DNA of 64,000 bases from Streptomyces caatingaensis (GTDB lineage: Bacteria; Actinomycetota; Actinomycetes; Streptomycetales; Streptomycetaceae): assembly GCF_001187435.1 (NCBI RefSeq), contig NZ_LFXA01000004.1, positions 563,001-627,000 on the forward strand. The letters are read 5' to 3'. This document shows positions 1 through 11,180 of the stretch, piece by piece (within the stretch, counting starts at the first letter, position 1; each line of letters starts with the position of its first letter). The notes under the pieces are model-generated. The model worked only from the letters and a program-made list of their open reading frames with translations. It did no database searches and was not told the origin of the DNA. The position numbers and the translations under genes are program-made.

Positions 1-5
1 CGGGC

Positions 6-794
6 ATGACGCACGCGATGCTGAAGGGATCGAACATCCCGCTCGAGGCCCCGGCCGTCCGGGCCGTGCTGCGCTGGACGCCCGGCCCCGGCGTCCCCGA
101 CGTCGACGCCTCCGCCCTGCTGCTGGGCGACGACGGCCGCGTGCGCTCCGACGAGGACTTCGTCTTCTACAACCAGCCCCGCCACCCCTCGGGCCTGGTG
201 CGCCACCTGCCCAAGAAGCGGCTCACCGAGGGGCTCACCGACTCCATCGAGACCGACCTCGGCGCGCTCGACGCCTCCGTGCGCCGCGTCGTCCTCGCGG
301 CCTCGGCGGACGGCGGGACGTTCGGCCTCGTCAAGGACCTCTGCGTGCTGCTGTACGACACGGCCGCGCCCGCCGGGGGCGACGCGGTCGCCCGCTTCGA
401 CGTCCACCCGGAGACGGGCGACGAGACGGCGATGATCTGCGGCGAGCTGTACCGGAGGGGCGAGGGCTGGAAGTTCCGGGCGCTGGGGCAGGGATACGCG
501 TCGGGGCTCGTGGGGCTGGCGACGGAGTTCGGGATCTCGGTGGAAGAGGAAGGGCAAGGGGAAGGGCAAGGGGAGGAGGGGACGGGAACGCCGGAGAGGG
601 CGGGGGCGCCGGAGGCGCCGGCCTCCGCGGCCGAGCCGATATCGCCGGCGCCGGCCGGGGGGTATCCGCCCCCGCCGCCGGTGCCGCCGTCGATTCCCGC
701 GTACGGGTATCCGCAGTACGGCTACCCGCCCCCGGACCCGGCGTTCCGGCTGCCGCCGCAGGGGCCGCAGTTCCTGTCCGCGGCGGGGCGGTAG
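6..794 (+). CDS. TerD-family stress protein with Pro-rich C-terminal tail
   Basis: The first 180 or so residues are a TerD domain, as seen in tellurium-resistance and general stress proteins. The family signatures [10 protein letters not shown] and [12 protein letters not shown] are present, as is the C-terminal block [19 protein letters not shown]. TerD proteins bind Ca2+ through acidic residues in these blocks. After the domain comes a low-complexity tail: first Gly/Glu repeats, encoded by a short tandem repeat near 548-575, then Pro/Tyr-rich sequence with GYPPPPP and repeated YGYP units. Such tails are common in Streptomyces TerD proteins and may mediate protein contacts (inference). The ATG at 6 fits the family start [13 protein letters not shown], but the upstream ribosome site lies outside the window, so the start is not proven. 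It converges on the TerA-like gene across a strong hairpin. Confidence 0.88.
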   Translation: MTHAMLKGSNIPLEAPAVRAVLRWTPGPGVPDVDASALLLGDDGRVRSDEDFVFYNQPRHPSGLVRHLPKKRLTEGLTDSIETDLGALDASVRRVVLAASADGGTFGLVKDLCVLLYDTAAPAGGDAVARFDVHPETGDETAMICGELYRRGEGWKFRALGQGYASGLVGLATEFGISVEEEGQGEGQGEEGTGTPERAGAPEAPASAAEPISPAPAGGYPPPPPVPPSIPAYGYPQYGYPPPDPAFRLPPQGPQFLSAAGR

Positions 795-802
795 GGATTC
801 CG

Positions 803-848
803 CTCCGGGCTCCTCCCCGGGGGTTCCCCTCCGGGGAGGAGCCCGGAG
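803..848. terminator. Bidirectional terminator hairpin
   Basis: Perfect 16-bp arms, CTCCGGGCTCCTCCCC at 803-818 and its complement at 833-848, lie between two convergent stop codons (794 and 864). There is no T-run, as is usual in Streptomyces. Confidence 0.75.
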
Positions 849-863
849 CACCTCAGCGCACCC

Positions 864-1610
864 TCACACCTTCGTGCTCTTCGTCCCCCGCCCCCACTGG
901 AGGCCCCAGCCGTACAGCCGGTCCAGCTCCGACTGGAACCCGTACACGTACCGCATCTCCCTGCGCACCACGATCTCCTTCTTGTCGTTCTCGATCAGCA
1001 GCACCGCGCAGGACCGCGCCTCCGGCGCCCGCTCGTCGAGCGAGACCTCCAGCCGCGGCCCGTTGCCCGGGTACAGCGTGACCGTGGCACGCGTACGGTC
1101 GAACGCCGGCGTGCCGTCGTAGATGTAGACGAAGACGAGCAGGCGCTTGATCTCCTCCCGGTGGTCCATGTTGATGTAGAGCGTCTCGCCCGACCCCGAC
1201 CCGAACCGGTCGTCACCGCTCAACTGCACATACGGCGGCGTGTTGATGCTGCCGAGTATGTTGCCGAGCGGCTGGACTACGCCCTTCGACCCGTCCCACA
1301 GCTCATACATGCAGGCGAGGTCGAGGTCCACACTGACCATGGCCGTCCCCTGCGCCTGGACGACCTCCGGCGTGAACTTGCGGAACGGGTTCCGTACGGA
1401 CCCCCGGGCCGGCCGGTCGTAGAGGTCCGACGTCCGCATCTGCCACGACAGGTTGACCCGCATGTTGCCGCTGACCGCGCCGTTCTTGGTCAGCGAGTAG
1501 ACCGGGCGGCGCTTGGTGAGCTCGACCGCGCCGCTCCCGCCGTGCGGGGCGTCGAACTGCCAGGCGGCCCCGCGCCCCCAGTTGGCGAACAGCTTGTCCC
1601 GTACCGTCAT
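864..1610 (-). CDS. TerA-like tellurium resistance family protein
   Basis: A protein of about 248 residues in the broad TerD/TerA family. It opens MTVRDKLFANWGRG and has the TerD-like core with FGSGSGETLYINMDHRE, followed by a YIYDG strand and a C-terminal VRREMRYVYGFQSELDRLYGW block. Members act with TerB/C/D in metal and oxidative stress responses; the biochemical role is unknown. I prefer the ATG at 1610, which lies just after a G-rich run that can act as a ribosome site. A GTG at 1622 is also possible and would add four residues. It lies in the same orientation as the TerC and TerD genes to its right, but is separated from TerC by 146 bp. Confidence 0.8.
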   Translation of the reverse strand: MTVRDKLFANWGRGAAWQFDAPHGGSGAVELTKRRPVYSLTKNGAVSGNMRVNLSWQMRTSDLYDRPARGSVRNPFRKFTPEVVQAQGTAMVSVDLDLACMYELWDGSKGVVQPLGNILGSINTPPYVQLSGDDRFGSGSGETLYINMDHREEIKRLLVFVYIYDGTPAFDRTRATVTLYPGNGPRLEVSLDERAPEARSCAVLLIENDKKEIVVRREMRYVYGFQSELDRLYGWGLQWGRGTKSTKV

Positions 1611-1755
1611 GACGGCCCCCACCCTCGTGACCCTCGTGGTCCGGTCTCCCCTCCGGAAACCGGTGAGCGGGGCGCGGCGAGCTGCAACTCACCACCGCCC
1701 CGCTCAGAGGGTTCCCGCGCACGTGCCGGGGTCACACCCGGCAGGCGCCCGGGTC

Positions 1756-2889
1756 TCACACCCCGGACGCGACCTCCTGGCGGTCACCGCTGCCGGGGCC
1801 CGCCTCCGCCTCCTTGCGGTTGCGCCGCACCGAGGACCAGAAGGCGAGGCCGATGAGGACCACGCCGACGACGCCGGTGATCACGTCGTTGATCTCGTAC
1901 TTGATGGTGGCGAGGAGGATCAGGGCGAGCGCGCCGATCGCGTAGTGCGCGCCGTGCTCCAGGTAGACGTAGTCGTCCAGCGTCCCCTTGCGGACGAGGA
2001 AGACCGTCAGGGAGCGGATGTACATCGCGCCGATGCCCAGGCCCAGGGCCATCACGAAGATGTCGTTGGTGATCGCGAAGGCGCCGATGACGCCGTCGAA
2101 GGAGAACGAGGCGTCGATGACCTCCAGGTAGAGGAACATGAAGAACGCGGCCTTGCCGGCCAGCCCGACGGCCGCGGAGGCCCCGGACGTCTTCCCGGCG
2201 GCGGACTCCTCGTCCTCCTCCTCGTCCTCCAGGCGGTCCTCGAAGAAGGCGGAGATGCCGCCGACGACCAGGTAGGTGACGAGTCCGCCGACGCCGGCGA
2301 GCAGGACGGTGGACGCCTTGTCCACCGTGCCGGAACCGCCGTGCACCGGCACGGCCGTGGCGACGGTGGTGGCCGCGATGATCAGCACGACGAGCGAGAC
2401 GATGACCGACAGGCTCTCGACCCGGCCGAGGCGGGCGAACGGCCGCTCCAGCCAGCCGAGCCACTTGATGTCCCGGTCCTCGAAGATGAAGTCCAGGAAG
2501 ATCATGAGCAGGAACATCCCGCCGAACGCGGCGATGGCCGGGTGGGCGCCGGTGACCAGCTGCTCGTAGCGGTCGTGATCGTTGATCGCGACGTCGATCG
2601 CGTCGATGGGGCCGAGCTTGGCGGTGATGGCCACGATGACGACCGGGAAGACCAGCCTCATGCCGAAGACGGCGATGAGGATGCCCAGCGTCAGGAACAT
2701 CTTCTGCCAGAACGCGTTCATCTTCCGCAGGATCCCGGCGTTGATGACCGCGTTGTCGAAGGACAGCGAGATCTCCAGGACGGACAGGATCGCGACGAGC
2801 GCCAGCCCCTTCCACCCCCAGAGCACACCGGCCGCGGCAAGCCCGGCCGCCGTTATGGCGAACGACCAGCCAAAGGTTTTCAGGAGCAC
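1756..2889 (-). CDS. TerC/DUF475-family integral membrane protein
   Basis: A 377-residue polytopic membrane protein of the DUF475/TerC group. The conserved LEISLSFDNAVINAGIL motif near the N-terminus and the second SFDGVIGAF motif in the C-terminal half are both present, carrying the membrane Asp/Asn residues typical of TerC-like metal transporters. About nine hydrophobic segments are visible. An acidic linker (EDEEEDEES) separates the two halves. Members are linked to tellurite resistance and Mn2+ export. The start is GTG with GAAGGA about 11 nt upstream. It is flanked by TerD-type genes, so a joint role in the stress response is likely (inference). Confidence 0.85.
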   Translation of the reverse strand: MLLKTFGWSFAITAAGLAAAGVLWGWKGLALVAILSVLEISLSFDNAVINAGILRKMNAFWQKMFLTLGILIAVFGMRLVFPVVIVAITAKLGPIDAIDVAINDHDRYEQLVTGAHPAIAAFGGMFLLMIFLDFIFEDRDIKWLGWLERPFARLGRVESLSVIVSLVVLIIAATTVATAVPVHGGSGTVDKASTVLLAGVGGLVTYLVVGGISAFFEDRLEDEEEDEESAAGKTSGASAAVGLAGKAAFFMFLYLEVIDASFSFDGVIGAFAITNDIFVMALGLGIGAMYIRSLTVFLVRKGTLDDYVYLEHGAHYAIGALALILLATIKYEINDVITGVVGVVLIGLAFWSSVRRNRKEAEAGPGSGDRQEVASGV

Positions 2890-2920
2890 TGGCTACCCAA
2901 TCCTTCGTTGTTCGGGTTCT

Positions 2921-2943
2921 CCCCGCCGCACGGGCGGGGTTTT
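2921..2943. terminator. GC hairpin followed by T4 on the + strand, in the terC leader
   Basis: The arms CCCCGCC (2921-2927) and GGCGGGG (2933-2939) are followed by TTTT. On the plus strand this looks like an intrinsic terminator, but both flanking genes are on the minus strand. It may instead be a leader hairpin of the DUF475 gene. Confidence 0.4.
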
Positions 2944-2947
2944 GCGA

Positions 2948-2975
2948 AACGTTGACCCCGAAGTCTAGATGCCCC
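2948..2975 (-). pseudogene. Remnant of the 3' end of a terD gene
   Basis: Read on the minus strand this segment encodes LDFGVNVS, the same C-terminal residues as the TerD gene ending at 3042 (LDFGVNVS). About 17 of 18 bases match the TerD 3' end, and no other TerD sequence is attached. It is probably a scar of tandem terD duplication and deletion. Chance similarity is unlikely but not excluded. Confidence 0.45.
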
Positions 2976-3041
2976 GGGAGGCAACCGGGATGGGCGCATC
3001 CGCGTCCGCCCCGGGGCCCGTTCCGCGCCCCGCACCGTCCG

Positions 3042-3617
3042 TCACGAGACGTTGACGCCGAAGTCCAGGGCGATACCGCGCAGTCCGGAGGCGTAACCCT
3101 GGCCCACCGCGCGGAACTTCCACTCCCCGCCGTAGCGGTAGACCTCGCCGAAGATCATGGCCGTCTCGCTGGAGGCGTCCTCGGAGAGGTCGTAGCGGGC
3201 CAGTTCGGAACCGTCGGCCTGGTTGACGACGCGGATGTAGGCGTTGCGCACCTGGCCGAAGTTCTGGCCCCGGACGTCGGCCTCGTGGATGGAGACAGGA
3301 AAGACGATCTTGTCGCAGGAGGCCGGGACCTTGGTGAGGTCCACCAGGATCGTCTCGTCGTCGCCCTCACCCTCACCGGTGAGGTTGTCACCGGTGTGCT
3401 CGACCGAACCCTCGGGACTCTTGAGGTTGTTGTAGAAGACGAAGAACTCGTCGCCCAGCACCCGTCCCCCGGCGCACAACAGCGCGCTGGCGTCCAGGTC
3501 GTAGTCCGCACCGGTGGTGGTACGGGCGTCCCAGCCGAGACCGACGACGATCGCGGTCAGGTTCGGCGCGGCCTTGGAGAGGGAGACGTTGCCCCCCTTG
3601 GCGAGCGTGACACCCAT
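3042..3617 (-). CDS. terD: TerD-family protein (copy 1)
   Basis: A 191-residue canonical TerD protein. It starts [20 protein letters not shown] and has the family blocks [30 protein letters not shown], the acidic GEGEGDDE stretch that contributes Ca2+ ligands, and the final [19 protein letters not shown]. It is cytoplasmic. TerD proteins take part in tellurite resistance, and in Streptomyces also affect development and stress tolerance. The ATG start is supported by GGGGAGGA about 9 nt upstream. The neighbouring gene encodes a very similar protein of the same length, so the two are a tandem duplicate. Confidence 0.93.
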   Translation of the reverse strand: MGVTLAKGGNVSLSKAAPNLTAIVVGLGWDARTTTGADYDLDASALLCAGGRVLGDEFFVFYNNLKSPEGSVEHTGDNLTGEGEGDDETILVDLTKVPASCDKIVFPVSIHEADVRGQNFGQVRNAYIRVVNQADGSELARYDLSEDASSETAMIFGEVYRYGGEWKFRAVGQGYASGLRGIALDFGVNVS

Positions 3618-3719
3618 GATCCTTGTTCCTCCCCGAGTTGAGCGTTGCGCGGCACGGTGCGCGTCCGGCGCCGCACCCTCGGGTTTCCGGGGTACGGCGC
3701 CGGCTGCGGTCCAAGCGTC

Positions 3720-4295
3720 TCAGACGTTGACGCCGAAGTCCTGCGCGATGCCGCGCAGGCCGGAGGTGTAACCCTGGCCGATGGCGCGGAACTTCCACTC
3801 GGCGCCGTGGCGGTAGAGCTCGCCGAAGACCATCGCCGTCTCGGTCGAGGCGTCCTCGGAGAGGTCGTAGCGGGCCAGCTCGGTGTTGTCGGCCTGGTTG
3901 ACGACGCGGATGTAGGCGTTGCGCACCTGGCCGAAGCTCTGCTGACGGGTCTCGGCGTCGTAAATGGACACCGGGAACACGATCTTGGCGACCTCGGCCG
4001 GGACACCGGCCAGGTTGACCTTGATGACCTCGTCGTCGCCCTCGCCCTCACCGGTGAGGTTGTCACCGGTGTGCTCGACCGAACCGTCGGGGCTCTTCAG
4101 GTTGTTGAAGAACACGAAGTGCTGGTCGGAGACGACCTTGCCCTGCTCGTCGGTCAGCAGCGCGCTCGCGTCCAGGTCGAAGTCCGTACCGGTGGTGGTA
4201 CGGGCGTCCCAGCCGAGACCGACGATCACCGCGGTCAGGTTCGGGGCCGCCTTGGTCAGGGAGACGTTGCCGCCCTTGCTGAGACTGACTCCCAC
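3720..4295 (-). CDS. terD: TerD-family protein (copy 2)
   Basis: A 191-residue TerD protein, highly similar along its length to the copy at 3042-3617. It has [37 protein letters not shown] and [19 protein letters not shown]. The open frame extends upstream to 4361, but the start is best placed at the GTG at 4295. That start has GGAGGA a few nt upstream, and the resulting protein aligns exactly with the first copy ([20 protein letters not shown]). The 102-bp gap between the copies may allow co-transcription. Confidence 0.92.
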   Translation of the reverse strand: MGVSLSKGGNVSLTKAAPNLTAVIVGLGWDARTTTGTDFDLDASALLTDEQGKVVSDQHFVFFNNLKSPDGSVEHTGDNLTGEGEGDDEVIKVNLAGVPAEVAKIVFPVSIYDAETRQQSFGQVRNAYIRVVNQADNTELARYDLSEDASTETAMVFGELYRHGAEWKFRAIGQGYTSGLRGIAQDFGVNV

Positions 4296-4435
4296 GAGTC
4301 CTCCATTGGTTCGAGGGGCCGGGCCGCCGCGCGGCCCGCGCCCCCGGTTGTGCGATGGCAACCGGTCAACGTCTGGATCCTAGTGACCGGTTCCCACCGA
4401 TTGCAGGGTCTTGCGCGGGAACGCGGGCCGGGGCG

Positions 4436-4894
4436 TCAGAGCTTGGCCAGTTCCGCCGCGTACTCGTTCAGGTCACGCGCGTCGGGCAGGCCGTTGACGA
4501 CCGTCCAGCGGACCACGCCCTCCTTGTCGATGACGAAGGTCCCGCGCAGGGCGCAGCCCTTCTCCTCGTCGAAGACGCCGTAGGCGCGGCTGACCTCGCC
4601 GTGCGGCCAGAAGTCGGAGAGCAGCGGGTAGTCCAGCTTCTCCTGCTCGGCGAAGACGCGCAGGGAGAACGGCGAGTCGTTGGAGACGGCGAGGAGCTGG
4701 ACGTCGTCGTTGACGAAGGTCGGCAGGTTGTCGCGCAGGGCGCACAGCTCGCCGGTGCACACGCCGGTGAAGGCGAAGGGGTAGAAGAGCAGGACGACGT
4801 TCTTCTCACCGCGGAAGTCCGAGAGGCGGACGGTCTCGCCGTGCTGGTTCTTGAGCGCGAAGTCAGGGGCCTCGGTGCCGGCTTCGATCGCCAT
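4436..4894 (-). CDS. Peroxiredoxin, AhpE-type
   Basis: A 152-residue thioredoxin-fold peroxiredoxin of the AhpC/TSA superfamily. The motif FYPFAFTGVCTGELC puts the peroxidatic Cys at residue 46, with a second Cys at 51. LLSDFWPHGEVSRAYGVF and RGTFVIDKEGVVRW are typical of actinobacterial AhpE. It reduces hydroperoxides in the cytosol, with mycothiol, mycoredoxin or thioredoxin as likely reductants (family knowledge). The ATG start gives the expected family length. It lies in the same orientation as the ter genes and DUF3052 gene, separated from the latter by a strong hairpin. Confidence 0.93.
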   Translation of the reverse strand: MAIEAGTEAPDFALKNQHGETVRLSDFRGEKNVVLLFYPFAFTGVCTGELCALRDNLPTFVNDDVQLLAVSNDSPFSLRVFAEQEKLDYPLLSDFWPHGEVSRAYGVFDEEKGCALRGTFVIDKEGVVRWTVVNGLPDARDLNEYAAELAKL

Positions 4895-4981
4895 GTGCGC
4901 TTCCCTCTCTCTGCGGACGCCGGCCGCCCGGCCGGGCTCGGGTAGACGGACAGTCTGTCACTGCCCCGGGGGCCCCACGCA

Positions 4982-5016
4982 CCGCGCCCCCCGCAGCCGT
5001 GCTGCGGGGGGCGCGG
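4982..5016 (-). terminator. Terminator hairpin downstream of the DUF3052 gene
   Basis: Perfect 16-bp arms (CCGCGCCCCCCGCAGC at 4982-4997 and its complement at 5001-5016) with a 3-nt loop. It lies between the DUF3052 stop codon and the peroxiredoxin gene. Confidence 0.75.
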
Positions 5017-5036
5017 GGACGCTCGTCGCGCGCTGT

Positions 5037-5465
5037 CTAGCGCTTGGACTTCGGCGCGCTCAGGCGCGTGCCGGACCAGTCCTTGGCCACGCTGATGCTC
5101 TTGGTCTGGGAGAGACCGGCGGTCTGCGCGGCGTCCTGGATGTCGCTGGGCTCGATGTAGCCGTCGCGGCCGGTCTTGGGCGTCAGCAGCCAGATGTCGC
5201 CACCTTCGTCGAGCAGACCGATGGCATCCACCAGCGCGTCCGTGAGATCTCCGTCCTCATCCCGGAACCACAGCAGGACGACGTCGGCCACGTCGTCGTA
5301 ATCCTCGTCGACGAGGTCCTGGCCGATGAGGGACTCGATACCTTCACGGAGATCATGGTCGGCGTCGTCGTCGTAGCCGATCTCCTGGACCACCTGTCCG
5401 GGCTCGAAACCCAGCCGTGCGGCGGGGTTGGTCCGCTCCTCCGCGTGGTCCGCGGTCGCGCTCAC
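5037..5465 (-). CDS. DUF3052 family protein
   Basis: A 142-residue acidic cytoplasmic protein that matches the actinobacterial DUF3052 family. It has RLGFEPGQVVQEIGYDDDADHDLR near the N-terminus, a long Asp-rich central part (DEDYDDVADVVLLWFRDEDG) and WLLTPKTGRDGYIEPSDIQDAAQTAG in the C-terminal part. Its molecular function is unknown. The frame is open to 5615, but the GTG at 5465 preceded by AGGAGG gives the family start MSATADHAEE. It is divergent from aceE across a 472-bp gap. Confidence 0.88.
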   Translation of the reverse strand: MSATADHAEERTNPAARLGFEPGQVVQEIGYDDDADHDLREGIESLIGQDLVDEDYDDVADVVLLWFRDEDGDLTDALVDAIGLLDEGGDIWLLTPKTGRDGYIEPSDIQDAAQTAGLSQTKSISVAKDWSGTRLSAPKSKR

Positions 5466-5937
5466 TGAGTGCCTCCTGTCATCTTTCGAGAAATGCTCTT
5501 GTGCCCCCCGTATACGCGAGGCATGGGGCGTAGTCCACACGTGCCGGACGGATCGCGCAAGTACCCGCTCAGCGATCCCTCCCAAACGTTGACGTCTCAT
5601 GGCAACTCCCACCATGAGGCGGCAACCGAGAGTGATTCACACCACAGCGTTGTGCCGGGTTTGTGAAGTTACTCCCTGGGATTGCGGGCTTCGCGGCCGA
5701 ACGGCCGTACGCGGGGGACCCCCATAGGGGGCGTAAGGTTGCGATTTGGCCGTCCAGCGACGGCCGACACCGAACACTTCATCTCGCGAGTGGTGGTTAC
5801 CGCCCAGTAGAGATGACGTTTCCGTCGCCGCGGTCCACGATGGGAGCCGGCGCGGCATAACCAGACACTGCATGTGACCGCGTGCGCAGCATCGATTGCG
5901 TGCAGAGCACGACACGACCGAACAGCGAAGGAACAGC
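5466..5937. other. Long intergenic region between DUF3052 gene and aceE
   Basis: This 472-bp region separates two divergent genes and should hold both promoters. I see no convincing coding sequence. It includes a GC palindrome-like block near 5713-5732 (GGGGGACCCCCATAGGGGG) and a less GC-rich stretch at 5580-5690. I could not assign specific -35/-10 elements with confidence. Confidence 0.6.
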
Positions 5938-8670
<2,733 letters not shown>

Positions 8671-8698
8671 TCGCCGGGCGCTCGGCCTGACGCGTGAC

Positions 8699-8733
8699 GA
8701 ACGCCCGGATCCCGTAAGGGGATCCGGGCGTTC
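8699..8733. terminator. Bidirectional terminator after aceE
   Basis: Perfect 15-bp arms GAACGCCCGGATCCC and complement with a 5-nt loop, between the convergent aceE and MFS genes. Confidence 0.8.
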
Positions 8734-8756
8734 GCGCGTTCCGCGGGCGGCCGGGC

Positions 8757-10349
8757 TCACAACGGCGCGGCGCCGCGCCCCGCGTCGTGGTCACCGGCCC
8801 TGGTGAACAACGCCAGCACCGCCGCCACCACCGCCACACACCCCGCGACCACGAACGACGTGCTCATCGCGGAGACGAACGTCCCGTGCGCCACGTCCGT
8901 GATCCTCGCGGCGTACTCCGGCGGAGTCCCCTCCGGCACCGGCGCCACCCCGATCTCGACGGCCGAGGAGACCGCCCCCCGCTGCTCGCCGGTCAGGGGC
9001 GGCAGCCCGGCGTCCGTCCACCGGCCGGGCAGGACGTGCCCCACCCGGGACGCCATCACCGCGCCCAGCACGGCCGTCCCCAGCGTCCCGCCGACCTGCA
9101 TGGCCCCCTGCTGAAGGCCCCCGGCCAGCCCGGCGTGCTCCACCGGCGCGTTGCTGACGATGACCTCCGTCGCCCCGACCACCACCGGCGCCAGCCCCGT
9201 GCCGAAGAGCGCGAAGAGCACCGACATCAGCGGCGTACCGGAGTCCACCTCCAGGGTGGACATCCCGAAGCAGGCGCCCGCCGTGAGGACCATGCCGCCG
9301 AAGAGCGGGAGGCGCGGCCCGACGCGGGTGATCAGCGCTCCGGCCGCCGGCGAGGCGAAGATCATCATGCCGGTGAGCGGCAACAGCCGCAGCCCCGCGG
9401 CCACGGGCGACATCCCGTGCACGTTCTGCAGGTAGAACGTGACGTAGAAGAGGCCGCCCATGAAGGAGAAGGCCATCAGGATCATCAGGGCCGCGCCCGC
9501 GGAGAACGGCACGGAGCGGAAGAGCCGCAGCGGCAGCAGCGGTTCACGGCTCCTGGTCTGCCACAGGGCGAAGGTGACGAACGCGAGGAGCGAGGCGCCG
9601 AGGAAGAGCAGGGTCCGGGCGCTCCCCCAGTGCCAGGAGGGCACCTTGATCAGCGCCCAGACGAGGCAGAACATCGCGCCCGAGAGGAGCGCGATGCCGA
9701 GGAGGTCGAAGGAGCGGGGCGCGTTCTCGGCGCGGTGGTCCTTGAGCACGATCAGGCCGAGCGCCAGCGCGACCGCGCCGACCGGCACGTTGACGAAGAA
9801 GACGGACTGCCAGTTGACGTGTTCGACCAGCAGGCCGCCGAGGATCGGTCCGCCGGCGGCCGAGCCGCCGATGACCCCGCCCCACAGGCCGATCGCCATG
9901 TTGAGCTTCTCGGCCGGGAACGTGGCGCGCAGCAGGCCCAGCGCGGCCGGCATCAGCATCGCCCCGCTCAGGCCCTGGAGGGCCCGCAGGGCGATGACCG
10001 TCGACACGCTGTGGGAGAGGGCGATGAGTCCGGAGGACGCGGCGAAGCCGGTGATACCGATAAGGAAGACGAGGCGGTGGCCGAAGCGGTCGCCGAGCTT
10101 GCCCGCGGTGATCAGGGCGACGGCGAGGGCGAGGAGATAGGCATTGGTGATCCACTGGACGTCGGAGAGCGAGGCTCCCAGACCCTTCTGGATGACCGGG
10201 TTGGCGATGAAGACGATCGTGCCGTCCAGCGCGACCATCATCACTCCCGTGGCGACGGTCAGCAGGGTGGGCCAGGGGCGGCCCCGTAATCCGCTCGGGG
10301 GGCCGGGAGCCGGTGGTGTCGCACCGGCGACGGCGGTCTGAGGCGTCAT
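8757..10349 (-). CDS. MFS drug exporter, DHA2 (14-TM) family
   Basis: A 530-residue membrane transporter of the EmrB/QacA type, which exports small hydrophobic compounds by proton antiport. The first membrane segment ends in VMMVALDGTIVFIANPVI, with the characteristic ALDxTIV motif C-like Asp. KLGDRFGHRLVF is the loop 2-3 motif A, and about 14 hydrophobic segments follow. It is divergent from a TetR gene, with palindromes in the gap. This suggests repression by that TetR and relief by a ligand that is also a substrate (inference). The substrate cannot be told from sequence. Confidence 0.88.
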   Translation of the reverse strand: MTPQTAVAGATPPAPGPPSGLRGRPWPTLLTVATGVMMVALDGTIVFIANPVIQKGLGASLSDVQWITNAYLLALAVALITAGKLGDRFGHRLVFLIGITGFAASSGLIALSHSVSTVIALRALQGLSGAMLMPAALGLLRATFPAEKLNMAIGLWGGVIGGSAAGGPILGGLLVEHVNWQSVFFVNVPVGAVALALGLIVLKDHRAENAPRSFDLLGIALLSGAMFCLVWALIKVPSWHWGSARTLLFLGASLLAFVTFALWQTRSREPLLPLRLFRSVPFSAGAALMILMAFSFMGGLFYVTFYLQNVHGMSPVAAGLRLLPLTGMMIFASPAAGALITRVGPRLPLFGGMVLTAGACFGMSTLEVDSGTPLMSVLFALFGTGLAPVVVGATEVIVSNAPVEHAGLAGGLQQGAMQVGGTLGTAVLGAVMASRVGHVLPGRWTDAGLPPLTGEQRGAVSSAVEIGVAPVPEGTPPEYAARITDVAHGTFVSAMSTSFVVAGCVAVVAAVLALFTRAGDHDAGRGAAPL

Positions 10350-10362
10350 GCGACCGAGATTA

Positions 10363-10405
10363 TGGCAGTGACTGCCAGTTGCCCAAGGGCATCATGAGTC
10401 ATGAT
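10363..10405. promoter_or_regulatory. Palindrome cluster (candidate TetR operator) between MFS and tetR genes
   Basis: Two perfect 7-1-7 palindromes are seen: TGGCAGT-G-ACTGCCA at 10363-10377 and ATCATGA-G-TCATGAT at 10391-10405. A smaller one, TGCCC-AA-GGGCA at 10380-10391, lies between them. They fill the gap between the divergent start codons, the usual place for a TetR operator. Confidence 0.65.
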
Positions 10406-10477
10406 CCGACGAGGCGTCCGGCGACGGCCGTTCCGACCATTCCGATCAGCGCGAACAACGAGAACAGGCAGGGGCCC

Positions 10478-11149
10478 ATGCAGGCGATCGACGGCGCGGT
10501 GGAGCGCGCGACGCTCCCGGGACTGCGGGAGCGGAAGAAGCGGCGGACGCGCAACACCCTCACCAGATGCGCCCTGGAACTCTTCGCCCGCCAGGGCTAC
10601 GACGGCACCACGGTCGACGAGATCGCCGAGGCCGCGGACGTCTCGCAGCGCACCTTCTTCCGCTACTTCGCCAACAAGGAGGAGGTCGCCCTCGCCCTCC
10701 AGGAGGTCGAGGAGGAGGTCGCCTTCGCCGCGCTGGCGGCCCGCCCGCCGCACGAGCCGCCGCTCACCGCGCTGTGCAACGCTGCCGTGGCCTCCGGGCG
10801 GACCGTCGGCGAGGCCATCGAGGCCGTCGTACCCCTCGGCCTCCACCTGAGCACCCAGCGGATGATCGAGTCGACGCCCCAGCTGCTGGCCGCCCGGCTG
10901 CGCCGGCTCGCCGTCCTGGAGGAGCGGTTCGCGGCGGAGATCGCCCGCCGCGAGGGCCTGGACCCGGCCGCCGACCCCCGGCCCCGGGTGCTGGTGGCCG
11001 CGTGCAGCGGGGTGCTGCGGGCGGCGTCCCGGGTCTGGGGCGAGGACGAGGACGGCGACCTGGACGGGCTGCTGCGGCTGATCACCACGTACCTGGAACA
11101 GATCGGCCCGGCCCTGGCGGAGGGCTGGCGGGCGGCACCCGCCCACTGA
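10478..11149 (+). CDS. TetR-family transcriptional regulator
   Basis: A 223-residue TetR regulator. The helix-turn-helix spans about residues 15-60: RTRNTLTRCALELFARQGYDGTTVDEIAEAADVSQRTFFRYFANKEEV. The ligand-binding domain is of the common MftR-like actinobacterial sort. I chose the ATG at 10478 because it has a GGGG ribosome site, places the HTH near the N-terminus and leaves the palindromes at 10363-10405 outside the gene. An ATG at 10394 is also in frame and would add 28 residues. It probably represses the divergent MFS gene and itself (inference from arrangement). Confidence 0.87.
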   Translation: MQAIDGAVERATLPGLRERKKRRTRNTLTRCALELFARQGYDGTTVDEIAEAADVSQRTFFRYFANKEEVALALQEVEEEVAFAALAARPPHEPPLTALCNAAVASGRTVGEAIEAVVPLGLHLSTQRMIESTPQLLAARLRRLAVLEERFAAEIARREGLDPAADPRPRVLVAACSGVLRAASRVWGEDEDGDLDGLLRLITTYLEQIGPALAEGWRAAPAH

Positions 11150-11180
11150 CCGCGCCCGGCCCGGCCGTTGGGGGGCGACT

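Noticed and set aside
5713..5732. CsoR-like copper operator before aceE
   Set aside because: C/G runs resemble such sites only loosely and there is no copper gene nearby.
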